A stretch of 64,000 nucleotides of DNA from Thioalkalivibrio sp. ALJ24 (GTDB lineage Bacteria > Pseudomonadota > Gammaproteobacteria > Ectothiorhodospirales > Ectothiorhodospiraceae): contig NZ_KB898725.1 in NCBI RefSeq assembly GCF_000377785.1, positions 1-64,000 of the forward strand, written 5' to 3'. Position numbers and translations under genes: made by a program. How positions within the stretch are numbered: the stretch's first letter is position 1; each line of letters starts with the position of its first letter. The notes below the pieces were generated by a model. The model searched no databases, had not been told where the DNA came from, and was given only the letters and a program-made list of their open reading frames with translations. This document shows, one piece after another, positions 8,426 through 17,540 of this stretch.

Positions 8426-9189
8426 ACGCCCTCGACCAGACCCTCGCGCTGGCCTGGCGCAGCCTGGTGCAGGTGCGCCGCAACCCCTGGGAGCTGGGGG
8501 ATTACTCCATCCAGCCGATCCTGTTTCTGGTGCTGTTCCTGTTCGTGTTCGGCGGGGCCATCGCCGGCTCACCGGATGACTACCTCGCCTTCGTGCTGCC
8601 GGGCGTGATCGTGATGAACATGCTGTTCGTCACGGTGTATGTCGGCCACGGCCTCAACACCGACCTGACCCGCGGGGTGTTCGACCGCTTCCGCGCCCTG
8701 CCCATCCCGCGCTGGGCGCCGCTGGCCGGGCGCATCCTCGCGGACGTAGTGAAGCAGGTGCTGTGCATCGGCCTGCTGCTGATCGTGGGCTACCTGCTGG
8801 GCTTCCGTCTGGCCACCTCCTTCGGCCATCTGCTGGTCATGGTGCTGCTGGTGCTGACCTTCGCGGTGGCGTTCTCCTGGGTGATGGTGCTGGTCGGCGT
8901 GCTCGCGCGCGACCCGGAACACGTGCAGCTGTTCGGCTTCACCGCGCTGTTCCCGGTCACGTTCGTCAGCTCGGCGTTTGTCCCGGTGGAGACCATGCCC
9001 GAGTGGCTGCAGGGCTTCGTCCAGGCCAACCCGGTGTCACTCCTGACCGAGGCCGCCCGCGGGCTGATGAACGCCGACGGGGCGGTCGCGGCCCCGGCGC
9101 TCGCATCGCTGGCCTGGGCGGCGGGGATCGCGGCGGTGTTCGCGCCGTTGTCCGTATGGGTGCTCAACCGCCGGCTGGCGCGCGGCTGA
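8422..9189 (+). CDS. ABC-2 type transporter permease, DrrB-like
   Basis: This 255-residue inner-membrane permease starts MNALDQTLALAWRSLVQVRR. It has six hydrophobic segments (around residues 27-47, 55-75, 105-130, 135-160, 168-185 and 225-248) and the ABC-2 layout. The start ATG overlaps the ATPase stop as ATGA, giving strict coupling with the upstream DrrA-like subunit. The pair should form a two-subunit half-transporter dimer that exports a hydrophobic compound. The substrate is unknown. Confidence 0.92.
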   Translation: MNALDQTLALAWRSLVQVRRNPWELGDYSIQPILFLVLFLFVFGGAIAGSPDDYLAFVLPGVIVMNMLFVTVYVGHGLNTDLTRGVFDRFRALPIPRWAPLAGRILADVVKQVLCIGLLLIVGYLLGFRLATSFGHLLVMVLLVLTFAVAFSWVMVLVGVLARDPEHVQLFGFTALFPVTFVSSAFVPVETMPEWLQGFVQANPVSLLTEAARGLMNADGAVAAPALASLAWAAGIAAVFAPLSVWVLNRRLARG

Positions 9190-9224
9190 ACCCCGGCGGG
9201 CGCTACGCCCGCAGCCGTCTGCAC

Positions 9225-9256
9225 AAAAAAAAGGCCGCCGCACGGATGCGACGGCC
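9225..9256 (-). terminator. Rho-independent terminator of the TetR-DsrE-DsrE operon
   Basis: Read on the minus strand, a 10-bp stem with one G-T wobble (GGCCGTCGCA / TGCGGCGGCC, 4-base loop) at 9233-9256 is followed directly by eight T residues. It lies 30 bases past the stop of the last DsrE gene. It may also attenuate transcripts from the convergent ABC genes. Confidence 0.85.
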
Positions 9257-9286
9257 CAAAGGCCCCGTGTGATGGGGTGTGCGGGT

Positions 9287-9793
9287 TCAGTAGACGGGCA
9301 CCAGCGCGTAGCCCTGGTTCTGATAGCCCATCACCGCGATGAATCCGCTGCGCACGACGTTGATCGGCTCCAGGATCGTGTCGTTGTCCACGCCATAGGC
9401 CTGCGTGGCCGCGGCGCAGACTTCCATCTGCACGCCCAGCTCATCCAGCCGGTCCACCGCCTTCGCGATCTCCTCCAGGGTCTCCGCGTGGTCGATGTCG
9501 ACCTCCGGCTCCGGATCGGTGGTGATGAACTTGACCGCCTCGGCGATGAACACCATGCGCAGATCGGGCTCCACGCCCTCCTTGAGCAGGTTCTCGTGGT
9601 TGGTGGCGATCCCGCGCAGGTACGCCAGCATCACGTCCGGATCGGATTTGCGCATATCGTAGACCGCACGCATGGTCTCGATGCCCTGGGTCGCCTCGCG
9701 GTTGTCCAGGCCCTCGTCGTCGGCGACCGCGGGCACGGCCAGGCCAAGCGGCAGGACGCATGCGAAAAAGATGCTCATTATGGTTTTTTTCAT
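9287..9793 (-). CDS. Exported DsrE/DsrF-like family protein (copy 1)
   Basis: This 168-residue protein has a signal peptide (1-24, AVPAVA then DDEG), so it should act in the periplasm. The mature part has the DsrE-like fold pattern: an early MRAVYDMRKSDP strand-loop, a central PDLRMVFIAEAVKFI strand-helix and a single cysteine, Cys126, in VQMEVCAAAT, where sulfur-carrier members carry their active cysteine. It ends GYQNQGYALVPVY. The second gene of the operon encodes a clear paralogue with the same tail. GGAGGAG precedes the start. DsrE-fold proteins often carry sulfur or bind small ligands; the periplasmic versions are poorly understood. Confidence 0.85.
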   Translation of the reverse strand: MKKTIMSIFFACVLPLGLAVPAVADDEGLDNREATQGIETMRAVYDMRKSDPDVMLAYLRGIATNHENLLKEGVEPDLRMVFIAEAVKFITTDPEPEVDIDHAETLEEIAKAVDRLDELGVQMEVCAAATQAYGVDNDTILEPINVVRSGFIAVMGYQNQGYALVPVY

Positions 9794-9835
9794 CGATTTC
9801 TCCTCCTGGTGGTTTTCCGGCTTCCGCTACCGGTC

Positions 9836-10348
9836 TCAGTAGATCGGGATCACCGCGTAGCCCTGCGCCTGATACCCGGTCAGCGACACGAAGGTGTTGC
9901 GCACCGGCTCGATGCCGGGAAGCAGCTCGCCGTGATCCACGTCGAACAGGCGCGTGGCCACCGAACAGGCCTCCATCCGCACGCCCTTCTCGCGCAGCGC
10001 TTCGAGGTGTTCTTCGACCGCATCCAGATGGTCGAACTCGGTCAGTTCGAACCGTTCGCGGTCCTCGCTGACCATGGTCACCGCGTGGCCGCGGAAGGTC
10101 AGGATGATGTCCGGCTCCACGCCCTGGTCGGTGAAGTCCTCGTGGGTCTCGCGGATCACCATCAGGTACAGCGCCAGCCCCTCGGGGTCGCTGTTGTTGA
10201 GATCGAACACCACGCGCCCGGTCTCGACGCCCTCCAGCGCCTTCGCGTCGGTGGGTTCGGCGCCGGCTTCGTCGGCGGACACGGTCAGCGCCGGCCAGGC
10301 GGCCAGCGACAGCAGCAAAGGCAGTACGGCCATTCTTTTCATCATCAT
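9836..10348 (-). CDS. Exported DsrE/DsrF-like family protein (copy 2)
   Basis: This 170-residue paralogue of the neighbouring exported DsrE protein has a signal peptide ending near LTVSA (about residue 25). It shares the same landmarks: GRVVFDLNNSDPEGLALYL, PDIILTFRGHAVTMV, a single conserved Cys128 in VRMEACSVAT, and the C-terminal GYQAQGYAVIPIY. The start could be any of three consecutive ATGs at 10348-10340. The first is used because it overlaps the tetR stop by 4 bp (ATGA). It is the middle gene of tetR-dsrE-dsrE and should be repressed with it. Ligand or sulfur-transfer partner is unknown. Confidence 0.85.
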   Translation of the reverse strand: MMMKRMAVLPLLLSLAAWPALTVSADEAGAEPTDAKALEGVETGRVVFDLNNSDPEGLALYLMVIRETHEDFTDQGVEPDIILTFRGHAVTMVSEDRERFELTEFDHLDAVEEHLEALREKGVRMEACSVATRLFDVDHGELLPGIEPVRNTFVSLTGYQAQGYAVIPIY

Positions 10349-10971
10349 GCGTTCTCCCGGGTGGTGTTGCGAGGCGGATCCATCGCAATCGCCCGCCATG
10401 CCGCCTCCTGCATGTCGGGCAAAAAGTCGGACAGGGGCCGGTCCAGCACGCCGTCGAGGTACAGGTGCAGCAGGCGGATGGCACCGCCGAAGGCCACGGT
10501 GGCCGCCACCGGCACCTCCATCGGCCGCACCTCGCCGGCCGCCATCCCCTGCTCGATGCATTCGCGCATGCGCTGGAACGGCTGCGACGAACACACCGGC
10601 GGTTCATCCGGCAGGAACTCCCGGTGACGGGACTCCAGCACGAAGCGCATGGTCTGCGGGGACTGTGCGGTGGCGTCGAACAGAAAGGCGATGATCCCGT
10701 CGCAGCGCGCGCGGCAGTCCTGACCCTCTTCCATCACCTGCTGCAGTCCGGCGTCCATGCGCTGCAGCAGGTCGTCATACAACGCCTTGGCCAGGGCCTC
10801 CTTGTTGCCGAAGTGGTGATAGATCGAACCGATCGACACCCCGGCCTGGCGACGGATGTCGTGAATGGAAGTATTGAAATAGCCGTCGGCGCTGAAGCGC
10901 TCCAGGGCGGTGTCCAGCACCAGCTTGCGCAGGGTCTCCCCGCGTACGGCCTTTCCGGGACTGGCGGTCAT
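10345..10971 (-). CDS. TetR family transcriptional repressor
   Basis: This 208-residue regulator has an N-terminal TetR helix-turn-helix: LDTALERFSADGYFNTSIHD followed by RRQAGVSIGSIYHHFGNKEAL (about residues 18-59). The helical ligand-binding domain after it has no obvious ligand signature. The stop overlaps the start of the first exported DsrE gene by 4 bp, so regulator and targets form one transcript. A perfect 14-bp palindrome 15 bases upstream of the start is the likely autoregulatory operator. The inducer is unknown; a sulfur or thiol compound would fit the DsrE genes but is speculation. Confidence 0.93.
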   Translation of the reverse strand: MTASPGKAVRGETLRKLVLDTALERFSADGYFNTSIHDIRRQAGVSIGSIYHHFGNKEALAKALYDDLLQRMDAGLQQVMEEGQDCRARCDGIIAFLFDATAQSPQTMRFVLESRHREFLPDEPPVCSSQPFQRMRECIEQGMAAGEVRPMEVPVAATVAFGGAIRLLHLYLDGVLDRPLSDFLPDMQEAAWRAIAMDPPRNTTRENA

Positions 10972-10985
10972 CGAGGCCTCACTAA

Positions 10986-10999
10986 AACGAACGTTCGTT
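10986..10999. promoter_or_regulatory. Palindromic TetR operator
   Basis: The perfect palindrome AACGAACGTTCGTT lies 15 bp upstream of the TetR start codon. A TAGATT -10-like hexamer lies just upstream of it on the minus strand, so bound repressor would cover the transcription start. The position and symmetry are typical of TetR autoregulation. Confidence 0.75.
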
Positions 11000-11043
11000 C
11001 TAATCTACACCCGCAATGCACCGGGGGAAAGACCCGCCCCGGC

Positions 11044-11334
11044 TCAGCCAGTGGTAAAGCGCTCCGGCGGCGGCTGCGGGACCGCGACGTCCTCGGCCTG
11101 CAGGTCATCCACCCGGGCCTGGCGCGGGCCCTCCTGCAGCCATGCGCCGAGCCGGTCGAGGGCCTCGGGCGAGCCCACCGCCAGCACCTCCACGCTGCCG
11201 TCGGGGAGATTGCGGGCATGGCCGGTCAGGCCCAGCGGGCGCGCCTGTTTCTGCGTCGAGGCGCGGAAGAACACGCCCTGCACCCGGCCGCTGACACGCC
11301 AGCGGCGGGCCCGGTTATCATTGGCCTCAGTCAT
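11044..11334 (-). CDS. acyP: Acylphosphatase
   Basis: This 96-residue cytosolic enzyme hydrolyses acyl-phosphate bonds. It shows the family signature GRVQGVFFRAST with catalytic Arg24 and the second block GLTGHARNLPDGSVEV with catalytic Asn42. Length is typical (about 90-100). The start MTEANDN at 11334 is used because GGTGAAGG precedes it. The gene is divergent from arsC, with 26 bases between the starts, so their promoters must overlap or lie within the neighbouring coding regions. Confidence 0.93.
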   Translation of the reverse strand: MTEANDNRARRWRVSGRVQGVFFRASTQKQARPLGLTGHARNLPDGSVEVLAVGSPEALDRLGAWLQEGPRQARVDDLQAEDVAVPQPPPERFTTG

Positions 11335-11360
11335 GAATCCTTCACCTCCGGAGTCCGTGC

Positions 11361-11723
11361 ATGTCCGAATCGCCACGCCCTACGCTGTACCACAACCCGC
11401 GCTGCAGCAAGTCCCGCGCCGCGCTGGCCCTGCTGCGTGAACGCGACATCGAGCCGGAGATCGTGGAATACCTGAAGACCCCGCCGGATGCCGACACCCT
11501 GCGTGCAATCCTCGCCCGCCTGGGCCTGGGCCCGCGGGATGTCCTGCGCACCGGCGAGGCCGAATACCGCGAACTGGGCCTGAAGGACGCCGAGCTGGAC
11601 GACGAGGCGCTGATCCGGACCATGGTCGAACACCCGAAACTGATCGAACGCCCGATCCTGATCCACGGCGACGCCGCACGCATCGGCCGGCCGCCCGAAC
11701 AGATCCTGGAGATCCTCCCGTGA
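11361..11723 (+). CDS. arsC: Arsenate reductase, glutaredoxin-coupled ArsC/YfgD family
   Basis: This 120-residue thioredoxin-fold protein has the ArsC active-site loop YHNPRCSKSRAAL, with the single redox Cys15, and a C-terminal ERPILIHGDAARIGRPPEQIL block that matches the YfgD/ArsC branch. Classical ArsC reduces arsenate to arsenite with glutathione and glutaredoxin. YfgD-type members are less well characterised, and no arsenite pump or ArsR regulator is nearby, so arsenate detoxification is not certain. The stop overlaps wrbA as GTGA, making arsC the first gene of a three-gene coupled operon. Confidence 0.85.
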   Translation: MSESPRPTLYHNPRCSKSRAALALLRERDIEPEIVEYLKTPPDADTLRAILARLGLGPRDVLRTGEAEYRELGLKDAELDDEALIRTMVEHPKLIERPILIHGDAARIGRPPEQILEILP

Positions 11724-12334
11724 GCGGCGCCGTGGAAGTCCTGGTGCTGTACTACAGCCGCTACGGGGCCACCGCCGAACTGGCGCGCCACGTGGCCACC
11801 GGCGTGGAGCAGTCCGGGGCCACCGCCCGGGTGCGCACGGTCCCGCCGGTGACCACCGGCACCCCGGGCGACACCCCGGCGGTGCCCGACAGCGGCCCGC
11901 CGTGGGCCGAGACCCGCGATCTGGAAGAATGCGCCGGGCTGGTGCTGGGCTCGCCGACCCGCTTCGGCAACATGGCCGCGCCGCTGAAGCACTTCCTCGA
12001 CGGCACCAGCGGGCTGTGGGCCAGCGGCGGCCTGGTGGACCGCCCGTTCGGCGTGTTCACCAGCACCGCCACCCAGCACGGCGGTCAGGAAACCACCCTG
12101 CTGACCATGGCCCTGCCGCTGATCCATCAGGGCATGCTGTGGGCCGGCGTGCCGTACACCGTGCCGGAACTCTCCACGACTACCACCGGCGGCACACCCT
12201 ACGGCGCCAGCCACGTGGCGGGCGAACGCGGGGAGGCGCCGGTCTCGCGCGAGGAGCAGCGCATCGCCAGCGCGCTGGGCGAGCGCGTCGGGCGGCTGGC
12301 GCAGCGGCTGAGGTCCGGGGCCGAAGACGCATGA
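11720..12334 (+). CDS. wrbA: NAD(P)H:quinone oxidoreductase, WrbA family
   Basis: This 204-residue flavodoxin-fold enzyme should bind FMN and reduce quinones by two electrons, limiting redox cycling. The FMN-phosphate loop is YYSRYGATAELARHV near the N-terminus. Further landmarks are VLGSPTRFGNMAAPLKHFLD and FTSTATQHGGQETTLL, both typical of WrbA. The start is GTG, overlapping the arsC stop; the stop overlaps the next gene by 4 bp. Operon partners suggest a thiol or redox stress role. Confidence 0.93.
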   Translation: MSGAVEVLVLYYSRYGATAELARHVATGVEQSGATARVRTVPPVTTGTPGDTPAVPDSGPPWAETRDLEECAGLVLGSPTRFGNMAAPLKHFLDGTSGLWASGGLVDRPFGVFTSTATQHGGQETTLLTMALPLIHQGMLWAGVPYTVPELSTTTTGGTPYGASHVAGERGEAPVSREEQRIASALGERVGRLAQRLRSGAEDA

Positions 12335-12714
12335 ACGGCGTCGCCCTGTTCCGCTGGATGGCCCTGATCGGCTGGTTCGGCCTGTTCGCCACGCTGCTGG
12401 CGTTCACCGGGTGGCTGCAGCCACCCGAGGCCCTGCCGCGCGCCCTCGCGCTGGCGATCCTGCTGGTGCCGCTGCTGTTCCCGCTGCGCGGGATCCTGCA
12501 TGCGCGGCGCTACACCCATGCCTGGGCCAGCCTGCTGGCGCTGGCCTATATCACCCTGGGTATCACCCTGGCAGCGAACGCCGATGAGCGCCTGTATGGC
12601 GGACTGGTCACGTTCTTCAGCCTCGCCTGGTTCACCGGCTGCCTGATGTTCGTGAAGCTGGACGCGCGGCGTGCCCGCGCCGCTCAGTCGGCGACCGGCG
12701 ACCGGCCCAGCTGA
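12331..12714 (+). CDS. DUF2069 membrane protein
   Basis: This 127-residue protein has four hydrophobic helices (about 8-27, 36-53, 62-80 and 88-106). DUF2069 membrane proteins commonly sit beside wrbA and arsC-like genes in gammaproteobacteria, as here. Function is unknown. ATG overlaps the wrbA stop (ATGA). Its 3' end overlaps the convergent hda gene by 31 bp, so the two mRNAs are antisense at their ends and no terminator separates them. Confidence 0.85.
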   Translation: MNGVALFRWMALIGWFGLFATLLAFTGWLQPPEALPRALALAILLVPLLFPLRGILHARRYTHAWASLLALAYITLGITLAANADERLYGGLVTFFSLAWFTGCLMFVKLDARRARAAQSATGDRPS

Positions 12715-13409
12715 TCGCGTACGAAGGGGATGGTCAGGCGGCGCTGCTCGGCCAGCGCCGCCAGATCGAGGCGTTCCAGCAGCGCCAGCAGCCCGGCCAC
12801 GTCCCGCCGATGATGGCGCAGCACATAGCTGGCCACCGCGTCCGGCATCTCCAGCCCGCGGCGGCGGGCGCGTTCCACCAGGATGCGCCGCAGATCGTCC
12901 TCCTGCGGCGGCTCCAGCCGGAACACCGGGCCCCAGGCCAGGCGCGAGGTCAGATCCGGCAGCGTCGCCCCCATCGCATCGGGCGGTTCCGGGGCCGCCA
13001 TCAGCACCCGGCAGCCGGCGTCGCGCAGGCGGTTCAGCAGACCGAACAGCGCCTCGTCCCAGGCCGGCACCCCCACCACCGCCGCGAGATCGTCCAGCGC
13101 CACCAGCCCCGCGCGCTCGAGGCCGTCCAGCACCGCCACGGGCGGCGCCGCGGCCAGTTCGGACAGGGGCAGGTAGGCGGCGCGCTCCCCGCGCTCGTGC
13201 GCGACATGACAGGCCGCCTGCAGCAGATGGGTCTTGCCGGTCGCGCCCGGCCCGTGCAGGTAGACCTGCGGCTGGGTCAGGCCACTGTCGTGTCCCAGCG
13301 CCTCCACGGTGTCGCGCGCCAGGCGATTCCCGGCTGCGTGGTATTCCGCCAGGCGCGAGGCGTCACGCAGACGCAGGTCCAGCGGCAGCTGGGCGAGTTC
13401 GCGGCTCAT
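12684..13409 (-). CDS. hda: DnaA regulatory inactivator Hda
   Basis: Hda is a DnaA-like AAA+ protein that, with the DNA-loaded beta clamp, stimulates ATP hydrolysis by DnaA and prevents re-initiation of replication. Its 241 residues show the N-terminal clamp-binding peptide QLPLDLRL (7-14), Walker A HGPGATGKTHLLQAA (about 52-66), Walker B-like LVALDDLAAV and a sensor 1/2 region ending with the DnaA-like lid (RHHRRDVAGLLALLERLD). No DNA-binding domain IV is present, which distinguishes it from DnaA. It is the last gene of the DUF2066-AI-2E-hda operon and overlaps the AI-2E gene by 4 bp. Confidence 0.93.
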   Translation of the reverse strand: MSRELAQLPLDLRLRDASRLAEYHAAGNRLARDTVEALGHDSGLTQPQVYLHGPGATGKTHLLQAACHVAHERGERAAYLPLSELAAAPPVAVLDGLERAGLVALDDLAAVVGVPAWDEALFGLLNRLRDAGCRVLMAAPEPPDAMGATLPDLTSRLAWGPVFRLEPPQEDDLRRILVERARRRGLEMPDAVASYVLRHHRRDVAGLLALLERLDLAALAEQRRLTIPFVRDQLGRSPVAD

Positions 13410-14572
13410 GGCCCGGCCCCTGCGTCATGCTCGCGCTGATCTTCATCGGCCCCGTCGTGCCCGGGGCGCGGCTGGTTGAGCGCGCGATAGTGCGCCAGCG
13501 CATGGCGCACGGCGACCGCCAGCACCGCCGTGACCGGCAACGCCAGCAGCACGCCCACGAAGCCGAACAGCTGCCCGCCCGCCAGCACCGCGAAGATTAC
13601 CGCGACCGGGTGCAGGCCGGTCCGGTCCCCCACCAGCCACGGCGTCAGCCACACCGATTCGAGGATCTGCGCCACCGCGAAGATCGCCCAGACCACCAGC
13701 AGCAGGATCCAGCCGTCGCCGGCGAACAGCACCGCCGCACTGGCCAGGGTGATGCCGACGATCACGCCCACGTACGGGATGAAGCTCACCACGCCCGCGA
13801 TCACCCCGATGGCCAGCCCCAGCTCCACCCCGGCCAGTGACAGGGTGATGGCGTAGAACAGCCCCAGTGCGCTCATCACCAGCAGCTGCCCGCGCAGGAA
13901 CGCGCCCAGCACCTCGTCGGATTCGCGCGCAAAGGTCTCCACCGACGGGCGCCAGGCCAGCGGCAGCAGGTCATGCAGACCATCGATCAGACGCGGCCAG
14001 TCGCGCAGCAGATAGAAGCTCACCACCGGGATCAGCACCAGGTTGAGCACGCCCATCACCAGCGCGGTGGTGGAACTGCCGATCCAGTGAAGCGCCCCGC
14101 CGGCGAGGCCCCCGGCCTCCTGCCAGTGACGCGCCACCAGGTCCTGCAGCGCGCCCGGATCCAGCGCCGGCAGGTCATCCCCGAAGCGCGCCTCCAGCCA
14201 CGGCCGCGCCTGGCGGTCGAACCAGGCCATGACCTCCGGCAGGAACAGGAACAGCCGCTCCAGCTGGGCCGCCACCAGCGGGATCAGGACCAGCACGATG
14301 GTCGCCAGCAGCAGCATCACCAGCAGGAAGATCACCAGCGTCGCCACCGTGCGCGAGGTCTGCAGACGCAGCCCCAGGCGGGTCACCAGCGGGTTGAACA
14401 GATACCCCACCAGCAGCGCGACCAGGAAGGGCATCAGGATCGGGGCCAGCAGATAAAGCGCCCCGGCCACCACCAGCAGTCCCAGCAGGGCGGCCACGGT
14501 GGCGGCGGATGCATTCCCTCGACCCGGACTCGGGCCCGGACTGCCGGGCAGCGTCGTTCCCTCGGCGCTCAT
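13406..14572 (-). CDS. AI-2E (PerM) family transporter, copy 1
   Basis: This 388-residue inner-membrane protein has about eight helices in the AI-2E/PerM pattern: two N-terminal helices (28-65), a pair near 75-95, a long periplasmic or cytosolic loop (about 110-160), then four or more helices with the signatures SFIPYVGVIVGI and LHPVAVIFAVLAGGQLFGF. Family members export autoinducer-2 in some bacteria or act as Na+/H+ antiporters in others; neither can be assigned here. It sits between a DUF2066 lipoprotein-like gene and hda, a conserved gammaproteobacterial order. A second, divergent copy lies at 36966-38099. Confidence 0.92.
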   Translation of the reverse strand: MSAEGTTLPGSPGPSPGRGNASAATVAALLGLLVVAGALYLLAPILMPFLVALLVGYLFNPLVTRLGLRLQTSRTVATLVIFLLVMLLLATIVLVLIPLVAAQLERLFLFLPEVMAWFDRQARPWLEARFGDDLPALDPGALQDLVARHWQEAGGLAGGALHWIGSSTTALVMGVLNLVLIPVVSFYLLRDWPRLIDGLHDLLPLAWRPSVETFARESDEVLGAFLRGQLLVMSALGLFYAITLSLAGVELGLAIGVIAGVVSFIPYVGVIVGITLASAAVLFAGDGWILLLVVWAIFAVAQILESVWLTPWLVGDRTGLHPVAVIFAVLAGGQLFGFVGVLLALPVTAVLAVAVRHALAHYRALNQPRPGHDGADEDQREHDAGAGP

Positions 14573-14584
14573 CGCAACCCGCCC

Positions 14585-15628
14585 CTAGCGCATGTCCAGC
14601 CACAGCGCGGCTTCCGGGAGGTCTTCTCCTTCTTCGGCCCGCTCGTCCTCGGCGTAGCCGGCATCCGCCAGCACATCGCCGAGCCCTTCGGCATCCAGCC
14701 CGGTCAGCACCCGCAGGGTCAGGGCAGCGCCGCTGAGCGTATCCAGCTGCACGCGTTCAATGGCCTCCATCGCCCCCAGTTCGGCGCGCAGCGCCCGGAA
14801 GTCATCAAAGCCCGACACCCCGGTGAAGCCCACTGTCACCCAGTCCGGCTCGTCCGGCACGCGGGCCAGCTGCGCACCCATCCGGTCGAGCGCGTCGGCC
14901 GTGGCCCGGCGGGCAGCGTCCGGGGCGTCTTCGGCAGTCGCCTCGGCACGGTACTCCCGGTCGCGATGCACCAGCAGGGACCGCGCGCGGGTCTCGCCGC
15001 CCGCGCTGCGCAGATGCAGCAGGATCAGGCCGTCCGGGCCGTAGCGCCGGGCGGCCTCGAACAGCGGTTCGGTCACGCGGCCGACGATGTCGCTGACGCG
15101 CGCCTCGCGGCGGTCTTCCAGGTCCCCCAGCGGGAACAGCAGCGGTATATCCCGCTCGCCGGCCAGCGCCTCCAGCCCCGCCAGCACCCCGGTATCCTCC
15201 CCGGCGGTGCCCAGCAGATCGCGCCGGCCGGCGGATTCCTCCACCGCCCACACCAGCAGGGACGGGCGCGACCCCACGAGTACCGGCACCGCGCCATCAC
15301 GCAGCGACCGACGCAGTGATTCGCGGTCGAATTCCAGCCGGTAGCCGCCGTCCTCGCGCGCCCGCTGGCGCTCCAGCGCCGCCGGCAGGCCCTCTTCATC
15401 CGCGGCCTCCAGCAGCTCGTCGGCAAGCCCGCGCACCGCGTCGGAATCCAGCCCGGCCAGCCGCACCAGCGCGGCATGCAGGCCATCGGCCAGCGCCGCC
15501 TCGCGCTCCTCCTCATCGCTTTCCACCGCCACCGATGCGGCCGCACCGGACAGCGGCAGCAGGCCGACCAGTGACACCAGCAGGCAGACCAGGAACGGCG
15601 AACGCGAGAGACGGGGCATGGGGATCAT
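14585..15628 (-). CDS. DUF2066 exported protein
   Basis: This 347-residue exported protein has an N-terminal hydrophobic signal (about 9-30: FLVCLLVSLVGLLPLSGAAA) followed by an acidic mature part and no further membrane helices. DUF2066 proteins are regularly found between purM (divergent) and perM-hda, as here, but have no known function. Two in-frame ATGs (15628 and 15619) are possible and neither has a convincing ribosome site; a much longer upstream reading is rejected because it would lie in promoter sequence. It is the first gene of the operon. Confidence 0.8.
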   Translation of the reverse strand: MIPMPRLSRSPFLVCLLVSLVGLLPLSGAAASVAVESDEEEREAALADGLHAALVRLAGLDSDAVRGLADELLEAADEEGLPAALERQRAREDGGYRLEFDRESLRRSLRDGAVPVLVGSRPSLLVWAVEESAGRRDLLGTAGEDTGVLAGLEALAGERDIPLLFPLGDLEDRREARVSDIVGRVTEPLFEAARRYGPDGLILLHLRSAGGETRARSLLVHRDREYRAEATAEDAPDAARRATADALDRMGAQLARVPDEPDWVTVGFTGVSGFDDFRALRAELGAMEAIERVQLDTLSGAALTLRVLTGLDAEGLGDVLADAGYAEDERAEEGEDLPEAALWLDMR

Positions 15629-15673
15629 TGCGGGAAAGGACGCAGAGAAAGACACGGCGCTCAAGATAGCATA

Positions 15674-15690
15674 GCGCCGCGTTACGGCGC
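15674..15690. promoter_or_regulatory. Inverted repeat between the DUF2066 and purM promoters
   Basis: The arms GCGCCG / CGGCGC are separated by 5 bases. The repeat lies directly upstream of the purM -35-like element and next to an AGCATA (TATGCT on minus) -10-like hexamer at 15668-15673 for DUF2066. It could be an operator for both directions. It is not a good match to the PurR box. Confidence 0.35.
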
Positions 15691-15691
15691 T

Positions 15692-15720
15692 TTGCACACC
15701 CCGGCACGGACGGCTAACAT
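15692..15720 (+). promoter_or_regulatory. Candidate purM promoter
   Basis: A TTGCAC -35-like element (15692-15697) is spaced 17 bases from a TAACAT -10-like element (15715-15720), 75 bases before the purM ATG. The spacing is optimal, but the hexamers match consensus only in part. Confidence 0.45.
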
Positions 15721-15795
15721 GCCCGGTTTCGGGCCGGGGCCATATGGGGAAGCCCCGCCCCCGCCAGACGGCCCTCCTGCTCGGGAACATCGCCC

Positions 15796-16853
<1,058 letters not shown>

Positions 16854-16857
<4 letters not shown>

Positions 16858-17540
16858 GCCAGCCCCGCCCTCAGCGACTGGTCGTGCTGATCTCCGGGCG
16901 CGGCAGCAACCTCCGGGCCCTGATCGAGGCCTGTGAACGCGGCGAGATCAACGCCCGCGTGGTCGGCGTGATCAGCAACCGCCCCGATGCCGGCGGACTC
17001 GAGTTCGCGCGGGACCACGGGATCCCGGAACGGGTCCTCGACCACCGCACCTACGCCGGGCGCGAGCCGTTCGATGCGGCGCTGGCCGAGGCCATCGAGG
17101 CGTTCGAGCCGGATCTGGTCCTGCTGGCCGGCTTCATGCGCATCCTGACCCCGGGATTCGTCGAGCAGTTCACCGGCCGTCTGCTGAACATCCATCCGTC
17201 GCTGCTGCCGAAATACCGCGGCCTGGACACCCATGCACGCGCGCTGGCCGATGGCGAGCGCGAACACGGCGCCAGCGTGCACTTCGTCACGCCGGAACTG
17301 GACGGTGGTCCGGTTATCATGCAGGCGCGGGTGCCGGTGCGGGCCGAAGACACCGAGTCCTCGCTGGCCGCGCGCGTTCAGCAGGCCGAACACCGGCTCT
17401 ACCCCGCGGCGGCCGGGCTGGTGTGTTCAGGCCGGATTCAGTGGTCGGAACCCACGCTCCAGTATGACGGCGCCCCGCTGGAGGCGCCCCTGCAGCTCGA
17501 TCACGAGGTGACCCCCGATGCCCCAGGTGAAGCGACCTGA
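16854..17540 (+). CDS. purN: Phosphoribosylglycinamide formyltransferase (GAR transformylase)
   Basis: The enzyme transfers a formyl group from 10-formyltetrahydrofolate to glycinamide ribonucleotide in purine synthesis. In its 228 residues I see the phosphate-binding [15 protein letters not shown] near the N-terminus, [14 protein letters not shown], and the active-site block [18 protein letters not shown] (catalytic Asn and His) followed by [17 protein letters not shown] with its conserved Asp. The ATG overlaps the purM stop. A C-terminal extension of about 25 residues overlaps the next gene by 23 bp. Confidence 0.96.

Noticed and set aside
11361-12714. A full arsenic-resistance operon
   Set aside because: Only an ArsC/YfgD-type reductase is present, with wrbA and DUF2069. 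No arsenite pump or ArsR regulator is seen, and this order is a common housekeeping arrangement.
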